NCBI GenBank assembly: GCA_002189035.1
Contig: CM007990.1
Location: forward strand, 6,076,001 to 6,140,000
Direction of reading: 5' to 3'
Length of the DNA: 64,000 bases
Source of the DNA: Utricularia gibba
Lineage: Eukaryota; Streptophyta; Magnoliopsida; Lamiales; Lentibulariaceae
Position numbers and translations under genes: made by a program. This document shows positions 1 to 11,207 of this stretch, piece after piece (the stretch's first letter is position 1; each line of letters starts with the position of its first letter). Under the pieces are notes generated by a model. The model saw only the letters and a program-made list of their open reading frames with translations. It did not search any database and had not been told where the DNA came from.

Positions 1-275
1 CTTTTCACACCAGGGGGCTGCCCAGCCGAAGCTCCTTCTAAGCTTACAAATGGAGCCTGAGTTTGATTCTCAGATTTCCTTCTCATGTTAACACGTAAAG
101 ATGGTTTATGAACACCCCGCCGCCGCAGGCGTGTCCTCAAAACAGACATCATTGTGCAAAAAACAAACTTCTCATATAAAAAAGTTTGGGATGCATTTAC
201 ACCCTTTAATATGAAAGCATCCAAAGCATGCGATCCAAAAAAGTAATTGCAAGAAAGCAAACTGAAGAGCCTTTT

Positions 276-1204
276 CTAGGGCAAGGCTCTTGGGGGCAGA
301 AGGACGACGACGCCCGTGATCGTGGAGGTGTAGCCCGTAAGTCGCAAAGGGAGAGGTAACAGTTTTCCATCGACCGGGCTCCGTCGGCAAAGGGCAATCC
401 CATGAATCCCCAACTCTTCCTCTATCTTCCACAACAACTCCACCACGCTGCTTCCTTTGAAGTTGATGGTGAACTCTCCCAGGGCCTCGTGAATCTTTCC
501 CCTTTCAGAAAACTTGAAGTGAACTGTAATCTCCCTCTCCTCGGATATTTCCAAGGCTTCATCATGCTCCAGGGAATCACATTGGCTTTCCTGCAATGTT
601 GGAAGCATATTAAATACGTGTCTAGGGCTTCTATTTCGATTTGACTCTTATGTGAAAAACAATAGATCACCTCATCTGAGGGAGAGTTGGAAGAATGGCT
701 TCTTGCTGGCGAATGGAGGTCCGCTGAATCATAGTTCTGCGGCGGAGGGGACTCGGGCGGGATGAATTCGACAACTTCTATCTCCCATGAAGCGGAGTCA
801 TGCGGCGTCGCTTTAGGAGGAATACCATGCGCAACAAAATTATGCCACGGCGGGGGAAGCCCCTGACTCGCCTTAAGTAGACTCCCTTCCGTCGACCTAA
901 GCCTTATTCCGCCGTTATCAAAATACGGCTCCCAGACGGCGGAGCCCTCGATGCTATCCGGCGTAGACTGCACCACCTTCAGGCCAGTGTTGAAGGGGAG
1001 GTGATCATGGGAGGCTGTGAGATAATTCCCATAGCAACTTTTCAACCGGATGAAGTTTCCTCCCAGAACCTGGACGATCCAATCCACCGATGGGGAGCAT
1101 CCCCGGCGATTCAGGATGACGGATTTGCCGTCATTGTCGGCGAAGAGAAAGAAACCATGGCTGGTTTTCAGACGGACGGACCTTGCGTTGTGGAAGAACT
1201 CCAT
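276..1204 (-). CDS. DUF569 (actin-crosslinking-like beta-trefoil) protein, two exons
   Basis: Exons on the minus strand are 1204-671 and 590-276. The join is phase 0 (GAG/GT donor, CAG/GAA acceptor) and gives about 282 residues. The first exon encodes the DUF569 fold, which begins MEFFHNARSVRLKT and includes FIRLKSCYGNYLTAS and WEPYFDNGGIRLRS. The second exon encodes the small C-terminal domain typical of the family, with FTINFKGSSVVELLWKIEEE and SPVDGKLLPLPLRL. DUF569 proteins resemble fascin-like beta-trefoils, but their biochemical role in plants is not established. A second DUF569 gene lies directly upstream in the same orientation, so this is a tandem pair. The start is the first ATG in frame with the conserved domain. 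The family call is secure; function is unknown. Confidence 0.88.
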
Positions 1205-1452
1205 GGAGGAAACTTCAGGCGGGAGATTGGAGAATAGAGTCCAGTGAGAGAGTAGGAAGTATTTATAGAACTAAGGAGATCCCATAATCTCCCGCCCGGT
1301 AACAGGATATATGTGATAAGGAAATATTTCTTTCCTTGTTTCTGGGGTAAGATACATCCAGTTGTTGTTGACTAGGTCAGATTTCTTTCCTTGTTTCGTG
1401 TCTACTTATCTACAAATTAAATTTGAATACCGAACAACGATTTTCTCCCGCG

Positions 1453-2319
1453 TTATTTTATAACCGCAACGAGATCCACAGTAAGAAGATGTCTCTTGTA
1501 TTTTGTATTGATGTGAATCAATCCATTGAATTTACATAACAAGGTATAGAATTTGGCCAAGGAGGCCGAGACAACAACATGAATGCTGCTAATGAATGCA
1601 GGAATCGCCCTTCGGGCAGCTGCTGAGGTTTCCCTCCCCGTCCGGGTCTCGCCTAACTGGAAATGGAGATGGCCGCCACGGAGTCGAATGAGTTCTTCTG
1701 GAGCCATGACTAACGAAAACCCTAATTCACAAATGACCGAACGATGTGACCTTGGGGGGAGTTCCTTTATTTGGGGACTGTGGGGTTTCAGAAGTAGGGT
1801 TAGGGTTCGCATGATCATCTGATGATAACAAGAGAATGTGAGTACCTGGTAATCTGTTGGCGGCCGGGGGATGGCCACTATGATATCCAGTACGTGCACC
1901 TCCCACAGAGCGCCATGACGGGGCGTCGTTTTACGAGGAGCGCGATGCGTTACGGAATTCCTCCATGGCGGGGGAACCCCTAGATTTGCCTGCAGAAATC
2001 TCCCTCCCATTGTCCTCAGCTGAATCCTGCCGTTTTCATGAACCGGCTCCCAGTGGACCCCGCCGTGCAAACGATCGGTCGAGGACTGCGTTACTCTACG
2101 GCCGGTGTGGAGGGGGAAATGGTGGTCGGAGGCAGTGAGATATTTGCCGTAGCAACTCTTCAATCGGATGAAGTCGCCTGCAAACTCGACTTGCCAACGT
2201 GCCGGTGGAGAGGCGCCGTGGCCGCTGTGGACGACAGACGCCTCGTCTTCGTCGGCGAATAGAAAGCGATTATGGCCGACTTTCAGGCGGATCAATCTCG
2301 CCATCTTCAGCAAGTCCAT
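1453..2319 (-). CDS. DUF569 protein, tandem copy with a degenerate C-terminal part
   Basis: Exon 1 (2319-1846) encodes MDLLKMARLIRLKVGH and a complete DUF569 N-terminal domain with FIRLKSCYGKYLTAS and ALWEVHVLD. It is clearly paralogous to the gene at 276-1204. It ends at a GT donor in the same place as its neighbour. The best phase-0 continuation uses the acceptor before 1818 and runs to a stop at 1453. That segment lacks the FKG.S.V.EL and SP..GK motifs of the normal second domain; only a short SSIHVVVSASLA stretch faintly recalls the family terminus. The second exon is therefore uncertain, and this copy may be a shortened or decaying duplicate. The start Met at 2319 is chosen because the family begins immediately there; the open frame extends further upstream without conservation. 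Confidence 0.68.
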   Translation of the reverse strand: MDLLKMARLIRLKVGHNRFLFADEDEASVVHSGHGASPPARWQVEFAGDFIRLKSCYGKYLTASDHHFPLHTGRRVTQSSTDRLHGGVHWEPVHENGRIQLRTMGGRFLQANLGVPPPWRNSVTHRAPRKTTPRHGALWEVHVLDIIVAIPRPPTDYQVLTFSCYHQMIMRTLTLLLKPHSPQIKELPPRSHRSVICELGFSLVMAPEELIRLRGGHLHFQLGETRTGRETSAAARRAIPAFISSIHVVVSASLAKFYTLLCKFNGLIHINTKYKRHLLTVDLVAVIK

Positions 2320-2438
2320 TGCTGAAAAGCTAGGAGTTCTCAAAAATGGCGATGGAGACCTGAGATTGTGACCCCCGGCCCCGGAAGTACTTATATGAGA
2401 AGTAAGCTGAGATGGAGGCAACAGTATCTTTCAGTGCT

Positions 2439-2499
2439 TGGGCCCAGTTGTGAACCGGACCGGCCCAAGTTCATAGTTTAGGCCGTGGCGTTGGGCCCA
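2439..2499. promoter_or_regulatory. Cluster of TGGGCC/GGCCCA site II-like elements in a divergent promoter
   Basis: The 358-base gap between the DUF569 start (2319, minus) and the receptor-kinase start (2678, plus) holds three groups of TGGGCC/GGCCCA, at about 2439-2446, 2462-2467 and 2492-2499. Such elements are known binding sites for TCP factors in plant promoters. A shared bidirectional promoter is an inference from the spacing and the palindromic elements. Confidence 0.5.
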
Positions 2500-2677
2500 G
2501 TCCGGTATGAAAAGCTTAATAATATTTCAGAGCGTGGGGCCCACGATTTCCCGAAGTTCATTTCTGATCTTTTGTCCTCCACGACTTCACGGGGCCGCAG
2601 CGGAAACATCTTTTCTTCTGTTTCTCTTTTGTCTTCACACTTCACGTCCAGTTGATGACCTCCGGCGTCGTCTCCCC

Positions 2678-4645
2678 ATGCCTCCACCGACAATCCCCGC
2701 GGTTCCCGTAATCTTCTTCTTCTTCTTCTTATTCTTGATTCCATTTTCACTGTCTACGGCGGCGGAAGTATCCCATTCATGCTCCGCTCTGGCGTCGATG
2801 ACCAAGTGCTCGCCTTTCTCTTCTCCGCTGCCTTTCCCCTTCTCCAGTTCCCCCGGCTGTGGCCACCCCCATTTCCGAATTCTCTGCTCGGCGAACTCCA
2901 CGGCGGCGATTTTAATCAATAATCTCTCGTTTTCCGTCATTCATTACGACCCTAACGCCACCTCACTCACAATCTCTCTAGCTTCGATCCCACACGGTGA
3001 ATCCGGTGACTGCTCTTCTTCATCTTCCGTTTCCTCTCTTGGTAAGCCCATTTCCTTTTCTGGGTCACCGTTCCGGGTCTCCGATTCGTCGTGCTCTCGT
3101 CTCTCCGTTCTCCGCCCTTGCGAAACCCCGGATCTTTCCAATTGCACCGCTTGTCCTTGGGAGTGCAAGCTTATCAAAAACCCTGCACACCTTATTCGCG
3201 ATTGTGGTGGGTTCTCCACGCGCCGCCACGAAGCTTTTCAGCCGGAATGCCCAAATGACGTACTCGGGGTTCTTGATAGAATGCTGAAAATTGGGTTGGA
3301 AGTTGAGTGGGATGGAAATCAAGACCCGTATTTCTCAAGCTGCGAAACTTGCACAAATTCTAATGGATTATGTGGGTACAATTCTTCTGATCCAAGGAAA
3401 CCATTCCTCTGCTACTCGCCCTTAGGAAGAATCCATCGTCAGGGTCCCAATACTATCGCCATTTACACCATAACCTTCCTATTTCTCTGTATTTTGATAG
3501 CTCTGTTCCTCGGCTTCGCAATTTTTCGGTCTAAGGCAATGTACTCCCTTGATGAGGATCCCACTATTACTTTCCTCCGGCGCCACCGCTCCTCCCGCCT
3601 ACTTCCTCCGGTCTTTACATTCGAGGAGCTTGATTCATCGACCGATCACTTTGACTCCAAAAGAAAAATCGGAGACGGAGGTTTTGGGTCTGTTTATTTA
3701 GGCCATCTTCGTGATAATCGTCTAGTTGCAGTGAAGTTTCTTCATAAACATGCCTCTGGTGGAGACTCAGCGGCAAGGGGCAACTCCAAGAAGTCATTTT
3801 GCAATGAGATTTTGATATTGTCATCAATTAACCATCCAAATCTGGTTAAGCTTCATGGATATTGCTGTGATCCAAGGGGACTTCTCCTGGTTTATGATTT
3901 TGTTCCCAACGGTACTCTTGCTGATCATATTCATGGTTCAGTTGGCAAGAAAGGGATTTTGCCGTGGATCACTAGGGTTGACATGGCCTTCCAAACAGCT
4001 GTGGCTATTGAATACCTTCATTTCTCTGTGATCCCACCTATTGTTCATAGAGACATTACTTCCTCCAACATCTTTGTTGAGAAAGACATGAGAGTGAAGC
4101 TAGGCGATTTTGGGCTATCTAGACTTCTAGTTCTCCCTGAATCAGCAGCGGAATCCGAGAAATTTTCCAGTAGCAGTATTTGGACAGGGCCTCAGGGTAC
4201 ACCAGGATACTTAGATCCTGATTACTATCAATCATTCATGCTGAATGAAAAGAGCGACATTTACAGTTTTGGCGTGGTGCTGCTAGAGCTGGTAACTGGA
4301 ATGAAGGCTGTAGATGCACAGCGGGAGAAAAGGGAAGTGGCGCTTGTGGATTTGGTGGTGCCTAGAATTCAAAAGGGGGCGTTGGAAGAAGTCGTGGATC
4401 CTGTTCTGGTGATGGATGAAGAGGTGATGCGAGGAGTGAGTGCCGTTGCAGAGCTTGCTTTCCGGTGTGTCGCCACGGATAAAGACGACCGGCCAGATGC
4501 ACGGGAGGTGGCAGCTGAGCTGAAGAGAATCAAGTGCCACTGTCATGGCGGGAGTGGATTGTTGAGAGGTCCAAGCTGTAGCAGCAATGCAGTGGTTCCT
4601 GACGAAGCTGGAATAGCAGCGCAGCAGCTGCCGTGCAAGACTTGA
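2678..4645 (+). CDS. LRK10L/WAK-associated receptor-like protein kinase, intronless
   Basis: A 655-residue protein in a single exon. The start at 2678 is preferred because it opens a signal peptide with a long Phe/Leu core; the frame stays open to 2507 without one. The Cys-rich extracellular region has the GUB_WAK_bind and WAK-associated C-terminal pattern (CGHPHF near residue 68, CTACPWEC and CGGFS further on, then CGYNSSDP). A membrane segment of about 25 hydrophobic residues lies near residues 260-285. The kinase domain follows: glycine loop IGDGGFGSVYLG (about 330), VAVKF lysine (about 350), HRDITSSN catalytic loop (about 455), DFG (about 476), GTPGYLDPDYY activation segment (about 506). 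The usual Lys in HRDxK is Thr here. It probably signals from the plasma membrane or cell wall; the ligand is unknown. Confidence 0.9.
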   Translation: MPPPTIPAVPVIFFFFFLFLIPFSLSTAAEVSHSCSALASMTKCSPFSSPLPFPFSSSPGCGHPHFRILCSANSTAAILINNLSFSVIHYDPNATSLTISLASIPHGESGDCSSSSSVSSLGKPISFSGSPFRVSDSSCSRLSVLRPCETPDLSNCTACPWECKLIKNPAHLIRDCGGFSTRRHEAFQPECPNDVLGVLDRMLKIGLEVEWDGNQDPYFSSCETCTNSNGLCGYNSSDPRKPFLCYSPLGRIHRQGPNTIAIYTITFLFLCILIALFLGFAIFRSKAMYSLDEDPTITFLRRHRSSRLLPPVFTFEELDSSTDHFDSKRKIGDGGFGSVYLGHLRDNRLVAVKFLHKHASGGDSAARGNSKKSFCNEILILSSINHPNLVKLHGYCCDPRGLLLVYDFVPNGTLADHIHGSVGKKGILPWITRVDMAFQTAVAIEYLHFSVIPPIVHRDITSSNIFVEKDMRVKLGDFGLSRLLVLPESAAESEKFSSSSIWTGPQGTPGYLDPDYYQSFMLNEKSDIYSFGVVLLELVTGMKAVDAQREKREVALVDLVVPRIQKGALEEVVDPVLVMDEEVMRGVSAVAELAFRCVATDKDDRPDAREVAAELKRIKCHCHGGSGLLRGPSCSSNAVVPDEAGIAAQQLPCKT

Positions 4646-4711
4646 ATGAAGAAAATGCTTGCAACTCTGGGATGTCTCATTCTGGTTGTGTTTCTCGAGG
4701 CTAATAGCAAC

Positions 4712-4732
4712 TATATATATATATATATATAT
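4712..4732. repeat. (TA)n microsatellite
   Basis: About ten TA units lie roughly 65 bases downstream of the receptor-kinase stop, probably in its 3' UTR. It is likely to vary in length between individuals. Confidence 0.9.
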
Positions 4733-4933
4733 CTTGACTACAGCAACGCACTTCCCCCCACCGCATAGAATCTTCGTCAGTAAACATGCTTCATCCATTG
4801 TATCAGTAGTATATACAATGTGCACACGAAAGCCGCAACCCCGATGGGTTTACTATCAGTAAACCCTTTGAGCGGCGGGGATCTTATTGAAGTCAACAAG
4901 CAGCAGGAACCCATCGATCGCACAGTTACAACC

Positions 4934-7732
4934 TTAGGCGAAGTATGCAGCTTCTAACTCGCGGGCTTTCTTACCACAACTCGCAGCCTCTTCACTTCCT
5001 GACATGTTATAAGCTTTCCCCTGCACAAAAGTTTCGGCGGGTAAGCACGCGTGCTGAAATACTCTCGGATTCCATACACATTTCAGTAAGTCTGCAACGC
5101 AAAAGCGGACAGGATATTTACCAGAAGAGACCACAAGAATGGTGAACGTTCCCGTTGCTTCAGTTGTTTCTTAATAGCTTGTATTGCTTCAGACACGGAG
5201 ATATGTGGTTAGTGAACATGGAAAATGATCATGTCCTGATGCTCTAGTGCTTATTCAGAAGTGTGTCAGCATTGTTTTTGGTGTAGAAAAGGAAACGACT
5301 TTTAAGGTTTTTCTTGATAAGAAGATGAAGCAAGCTCCCACAGGATTTGCCTCGATCTCCAAACTATTAATACCTGCTTGGGGTTCCCCAGAATTAATGA
5401 GCAATCTGATGTGCAAGAGGATGAATACGTCAAGCTGTTCATCAGACGCACCAATCATCTACACACGGGGAAAAGATGATCCTCCACCGTTCTGCTTCAT
5501 CATAAGAATGGAATTTCAGAGGCTTTTGCTCAAGTTACCTTGTACTCTTGGGCATTGAATTCATGCCCAAGAAGCTCCAAAGCTTTCCTGTTGTTGCCCC
5601 TTCCATACTCATAGACAGCTTCTGCAAGCTACAACATTAACAGACACGCTGAATAGCGGAGGACTGACTCCAATACGAAAACTAAAGAGCATGGCGGAGC
5701 AAAACAAACCAATATTGGTCTTTTCATCAGTAGTTGTTTCTTCTTGGTCATCAAGGAAAACCTGTAACAGAAGATATTATATTAAACAAAAGCGTCAGTG
5801 TGCCTCAGAACAACAAGTTTTTGATGATAGTAAGATCAGCAACCACCTTGATTTCAAGCTATTCAGTAGATCTTCAGCTTCAATTTTTCCCGTATGCGAT
5901 AAGCCCCAGAGTATCATAATGTCGAGGTGTAACTCAATAAACCAAAGGGTCTGAGACGTAAAAGTTTCATCAAACAATGAAGGACTGGTTGATTGTGGAT
6001 AGCCAAATGAACTTAAGCTAAAGGAGAAGGATAACTAATCATACGCGATCCGTAATACGCTCTGATAAATCCATCAAACGATCTCCAAACACATGAAGGC
6101 CATCTCGAAGGTGCACATGAAGAAGCAAACCGAGAGTGTGCAAGTGCACCTAAAGGAGTAGATGTGAGGAGAGTCAATGAATTCAAGAAATATTTCCAAA
6201 AATCAGCAATTGGTATCAAGACAGACCTCAGCTGGTGTAGCATCTCTTCTCTCCAGTTCTTTACATATTCGTTCATCATAAATATATCGAGCTTTTTCCA
6301 ATGGGGCAAGGCCTTCCATGTAGCAAAGAGCAACATGCCACCAGTTGTGGGTATACCTATCAGACAGCAGCCCTACTCAGCAGGTTGCACATGAGAACAA
6401 ATTTCTATTAACAACAGCAAAAGCTTTTACGGCATACATAAAAGATAGTAAGGAATTCCATGTGCTCGAACAATCTTCCATGAACTCTACAGCTTCTCTG
6501 AAACGACACTGGTACTGATAAACATGGCAAAGCTGCATGTACAACAGAAAACCATGAGCATACTGAAGGAGAGTATTTCTAGATCATACTAAATGATACA
6601 GAATCCAATTTCGAATACGTCATGGCCTATTCATATTTCTAATTATGTCTAGAATCAAGTCAAACTCACAGCATGCTGAGACCACGCATCATTCATGTTG
6701 ATCTTAAAACCTTTTTTTCCAGCTTCCTCTGCATCTTCCATTCGGCCAAGCTCCAATAATGGAAAGGCAAGCATTCCGTATATATAATGTTCATTGTCAT
6801 TTATAGGCAGAACCTGTTGATGTAATGATAAAGGCAGAAACACCAATATTGATGAAAGCAAAAAGAAGTTAGTAGCAATTTTGTGTTTGCAAGTAAAAAA
6901 CATTATGAGAATCACAGAAGGTGAATCTAGCACATCTATGAAATAAACCAAATCACATCACTTAGTTTGGTTTCTGGAATACTTGTAGCACCTGCTCTAC
7001 GAGCTTCAGTGAAATATCTGGTCGGCCCATATAAAAGCACACAATTTGAACTCTCTTCAGTGAGGCAAGATCTCTTGGAAAATCTTTCAAAAGCTGCAGC
7101 CAATGCCTTCAAGGCCTAAGAGACTAATTTGAACAGATTCACCAACCACAATCAGAAGCTTAACAATGAAAATCACCTTCGCATACAGCTCCACCACCAA
7201 ATCATCATCTCTTTCTGGGGACAACGAGTATGCAACAGCTTCATATACTGCCTTCTCATACGCAGTAGCATGCTCCTGAATAGCATCAGCAGTAACATGA
7301 GAATTCACAACAAGAAAACGTTGGAGCTGAAAAAAGAACCCAGTATAAGATGCCATCAAGGTTCTTACGAGATTAGACTTGGCAGCATCGACTAAAGTAG
7401 AGGCTCGAGAAGGATCATTCCAACTGAGAAAACTGGCAGCCAAAATGTTCCCAAGAACACACTCAGGATCACTCTTCGGAGCATCAAGTATGACTGACCT
7501 TTTCCTTCCATAACTAAGCACCTGCGCCGAAAGCCCATGTTTAATTTGAATAAACACAAAAGAAAAAGATGTGCATCACCGATCTCCAATTGCTCGCTCA
7601 TATGCCACCGTCTGAGAAGAGGCATGAAAATGCGGGTACCTCTTGATAGTAAGAATTGATGGCCGATATACAGGAATCCGAACAAGTGTTGACTTGGTAA
7701 CCCCATCTGTCCAATTTCGTTTCCGGTGCCAT
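4934..7732 (-). CDS. Tetratricopeptide repeat protein 38-like (TTC38), 14 exons
   Basis: Fourteen exons join without a frame break. In transcript order they are 7732-7640, 7521-7369, 7275-7177, 7093-6992, 6813-6670, 6532-6438, 6356-6227, 6149-6045, 5950-5847, 5761-5710, 5628-5539, 5458-5374, 5186-5122 and 5020-4934. They give 467 residues, close to animal TTC38 length. Recognisable blocks are DRWGYQVNTCSDSCI near the N-terminus, CVLGNILAA, YEKAVYEAVAY, DNEHYIYGMLAFPLLELGR, LLSFMYTHNWWHVALCYME, AEAVYEYG, IGASDEQLDVF and LEAAYFA at the end. TTC38 is a conserved eukaryotic TPR protein with no established activity. Most introns are only 77-187 bases. The promoter side overlaps the tail of a decayed GST. 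One residue looks unusual: SLLGKAY where the family has LLEKAY. Confidence 0.92.
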
Positions 7733-7929
7733 CCTTTGATCTCAGGTTTGTTTCCTTCTCGGAGATAAGAAAGATTCAACAAATTCAAGATAAAGATCGA
7801 GTCTTGACAGCGTGTACCTGTAGGCCAACGTCACGCTGCCATCTATGTCTACCCCCTACCCCTCCCTTTTTTTTTAGTATTTATCAATTCAAAGTAATTA
7901 ATTACGTATGAATGGAATCGAATCGGTAT

Positions 7930-8872
7930 CTTGATTATCTTTGCGTTGCTTCTTCCGACCCAGCCGATGAAGAAGACAATCTTGTCCTTGAGTGTATCGG
8001 TTTCCGGCATGAAATCCAAGACGGCGGCGTCGGAGGCAAAATCCAGAGCCCACCGGAACAACTTAGGCGTTTCGGTCGCATTGATCAGATCCACGCACCG
8101 TAATTCGTTTATAACCCTAACCCAACCGAGAAAACACCCCACGGCAACATCCAGGTAACCAATTCTTTCGCCGCCGAAAAATTTCTCCCCTTTGCTTATT
8201 TCGACAAACGCAACGATTTCCCCTCCTACGCTTCACCCGCCTTCGTCGCTAGTTCTTCATTCTCCGCCGGGAACCACTGTAGCAATGAAATGCGTGTGAT
8301 TCAGGGACCTCTACAACAATATTTATAGCAGTATAATATAGCCGTTGAGAGTTTTAGAAGTGTTGGTTGTATTTGCCCTAATATTCTAAATTGTAATGAT
8401 GGCAAATCAATTAATGTGTTGATTGGGTAGGCATCTGGGTCGTCGTCCAATATCTGGCTTCTTGTTAAGAGTGTGGTTCAGGATTAGTTTGTAGAGGGTT
8501 CAAAACAAAAAATCCCAAATTACTTCTTAGTCATTTTTCCATTCGTTTCTTGTGAGGGTGGCGTTTGAAATTAATCAGGTAAACCTGCATCCTTCTTCTT
8601 TGCTTCTCCGATCAGGATGAGAAGGGAGGATGGCGGGATGGGATGGCCAAACTTCATCCATATATTGAAGAATGATTAGAGATTCGGCGATGGATGAGAA
8701 CTGGGACTTTTTTGTGGACGGACGGGGTTGGATTTGAGGAGGAGATCGCTTTTGCTCCCATGTTTTCCTCCGGGAATTCGTAGCTGACGCACTTGATCCT
8801 CAGGGCTGTGTGCACCCTCATCACCACGGGACTTGCCCAGTGACCCAGAAGAGACACCTCCTTGTGATCCAT
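7930..8872 (-). pseudogene. Decayed tau-class glutathione S-transferase (GSTU)
   Basis: The first-exon remnant (8872 to about 8600) starts MDHKEVSLLGHWASPVVMR and contains the thioredoxin-fold pattern of tau GSTs. A one-base loss after ENMG is followed by a four-base GTCC duplication, so the expected SKSDLLLKSNPV is read out of frame before HKKVPVLIH returns. A further loss then removes the glycine region before a shifted IAESLIILQYMDE, and the frame stops soon after. The second-exon remnant (about 8240-7930) encodes KFFGGERIGYLDVAVGCFLGW and ending PETDTLKDK, preceded by stops. Several independent lesions make this a pseudogene rather than a single sequencing error. Its tail lies about 120-200 bases upstream of the TTC38 start codon and may now be part of that promoter. 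Confidence 0.82.
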
Positions 8873-8899
8873 CTGAACTAAAGCAAAATACAATGGTAG

Positions 8900-9638
8900 A
8901 TAAACACAGACGAATCAATAGCTTGGAGCAGGGGAAAAGGGCAAGTAAGTGGGTCCACAGTTGACTTGACTCCATCTACTCAAATGCAGGCTGGTGGCCA
9001 TCTCCATTGCTTGTTTACTCAAGTGTACAAAGGTATCGGATTTGACAGAGATTCCACAGGGAGGACCAATGTGCCATCACACAAATGCAGGTGGTGTTGC
9101 TGTGGATGCCATTCCAGGGTCATCCTCATTCTTGATGTGTGGAGCTTTCTCTACTCCTGACCCTTCTGTCATTCGTTTCAGAAAAGTTCTCTCTTCTAGT
9201 GCATATGGGCATCATGTATTTTGACCTGTGCAACGTGGCTCGCTTTATTCATTCCGTGGAAGAAGCCATGAATGGATGGGATCCCCCCGAGTTCTGAACG
9301 TGGTTGGCATGGTTCTTAGCCTGTACATTACATTCATGCACACATACACTGCATATACAATAGCATTTTTTTTTTTGCGACATAGATAGATAGATATCTA
9401 GAGCACTCAGGGAACGAGCTTCGATCCACAACATCAACAAACCAGAGTTGCCTGTCAGGCAACGGTTATGATGCTCTCCCCACCGCTCTCCTTGTAGGCA
9501 CCTGGGATCGCTTGGAATGCCGATGCGTGTCGAGCGGGCGATCCTTGCTGACTCGAATGTTGTTCGTGAATGGATTCCGGGGTGGAGTAGGCATACTGAG
9601 TGGCAGAGGTGATGCAGGGGTGAGGGATGTTGCCTTGT
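8900..9638. other. Intergenic stretch, no gene seen
   Basis: Between the GST relic and the MYB gene there are only short unconserved frames. A poly-T run sits near 9367-9377 and a short GATA repeat near 9383-9397. I see no domain, tRNA or mobile element. Confidence 0.6.
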
Positions 9639-10446
9639 TTAGGTGTAAATTTGCAAGCTTGGAAGACGGGGGAGAATAGGAATTGGCCTTATGGGCTTGG
9701 GGGAATCGCTGGGTTGAGCGAAGATGACCTTTGGTGGAACAAAAACAGGACTGATTGCCACAGGAAGAGATGGTGTGGGAAGACCGTCAAAGCTTTTGGG
9801 GTTGGCTTCATCTGCCGTGGTATCCATAACCTGATCAAAGCAAACACAGGGAACGAAGAATGCGCAATTTTAGGTAAAATCGGAGGCCGAATCCTAGCCA
9901 ACAAGCACCGGATACTCAACTGTTTATGCTGGTGCAAGAAATGAATGATACTTACCGAGTCAGTTGTGATGTCAAAGAGGCTAGACCTCCGGCGGCGCCG
10001 GGTATGGTTGCTCCGACGAAGGAAATACTTCTGGGCGTGGCTGGCAACCTGGGTAGGCGTTCTTGTTTTCACGTAATTCCTGGAAATCCCTCTCCAATCA
10101 CCTTTCCCAACTCTCTGCAACCCCAACAAGAACCGCCTGTGCTCCTCTTCACTCCATGGAACACCTGATCTCCAATTCAAACCCAACCTTCATCCCTGAT
10201 CCACAAATCAGAGCGATGAATGAATAAGGTCAACCCACCTTTTTTGCGGTCGCGATTGCCAGCGGACGGATAAACGACGTCGTCGGAGTCATAACCACCG
10301 GCATCGTCGAGGTTGGATTCGCGGCGCTGCGAATCGAATTGTGCCAGATTGCTCAAACTAGCGCTCTTCCTAAAGGATCCTTCCGTTAAAACCTTGACGC
10401 CAAACAACATGAAGCCCTCGGAGCATTTGCCTTGGACATCCGCCAT
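9639..10446 (-). CDS. One-repeat MYB (SHAQKYF class) transcription factor, MYBD/MYB1R1-like
   Basis: Three exons (10446-10239, 10164-9956, 9830-9639) join cleanly to give 202 residues. An N-terminal FMLFGVKVL contains the R/KLFGV-type repression motif. The single MYB repeat spans about residues 70-120 ([42 protein letters not shown]), followed by a basic [14 protein letters not shown] block. The SHAQKYF subgroup binds I-box/TATCCA-type DNA and acts in light, sugar and hormone responses; this member would be a nuclear repressor by analogy. It is divergent from the GATL gene, with about 760 bases between start codons. The subfamily is clear; the exact orthologue is not assigned. Confidence 0.9.
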
Positions 10447-11207
10447 GGTCGCGACAGAGAAACTTCCGAGACGTGGAGAAGACGGACTGGGAATTTGGAG
10501 GAGGAGCAGGGGATGATGGGTGGGTGTTGGTCCGTCAGATTGGGCAAAGCGTGGGTGTGTAGATCGAATCGGTGAAGGATTTGTGAAAGGAAGCGGAATC
10601 CTGTTGATTTTATCGGAAACTGGATATCGACCCGATGAGCGATGAAATTAAATCAATGTTTGTAAGTTTGAAGGAGCACGGGCACGGGGGGTGAGGTGTG
10701 ACGGCCTCCTGAGCTCGTCTCTCGTTTTCAGGGAAAAGGCGAGTGGGGGAATAAAAGACAGCAGGAGCAGAAGCAGCAGCATTATCTTTGTATCAGTTCG
10801 TTATGTGGTGGAGGCTGGAGCGTCACTCTCAGCCATTGGAATCGAATATTCCGAGACAGACAGACGGCATGGCATGCATGCTTCTGGATATGGTACACCA
10901 ACAACGCGGAGGCCCGGCCCGAACCGCCCCAACCTCCTGGGAATATCCGGCGCAACATCCATGGATGAATCTTCCAGAGGGGAGGGGTAGAAGTGATCAA
11001 GTCAGTAATTGTTGCCCTCCCGTTCAAACTTCAGACAAGACAAAATCCCTGCTCTCACGCGTATACTATATTCCGACAGACGTGTATCCCATGTATTGTT
11101 GTATTTACAACTTCGCTTTTAGACGACGCGCTGTCTTCCGGCTTTTACAGGGGGCTGCCTGCCTGCCACCTAATTGATTTGTCTCGCGGAACCAAAAGTG
11201 GAGCGGG
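10447..11207. promoter_or_regulatory. Divergent promoter region between MYB and GATL genes
   Basis: This 761-base gap separates the two divergent start codons and contains both 5' leaders. I see no further gene. No TATA box or leader boundary could be fixed with confidence. Confidence 0.4.

Noticed and set aside
4283-4825. 180-codon minus-strand frame across the receptor-kinase 3' end
   Set aside because: Includes the TA microsatellite as alternating Tyr-Ile; antisense to the kinase domain.
8966-9224. Two short plus-strand frames with several Cys
   Set aside because: Considered as a small Cys-rich secreted peptide, but there is no signal peptide and the Cys spacing matches no known family.
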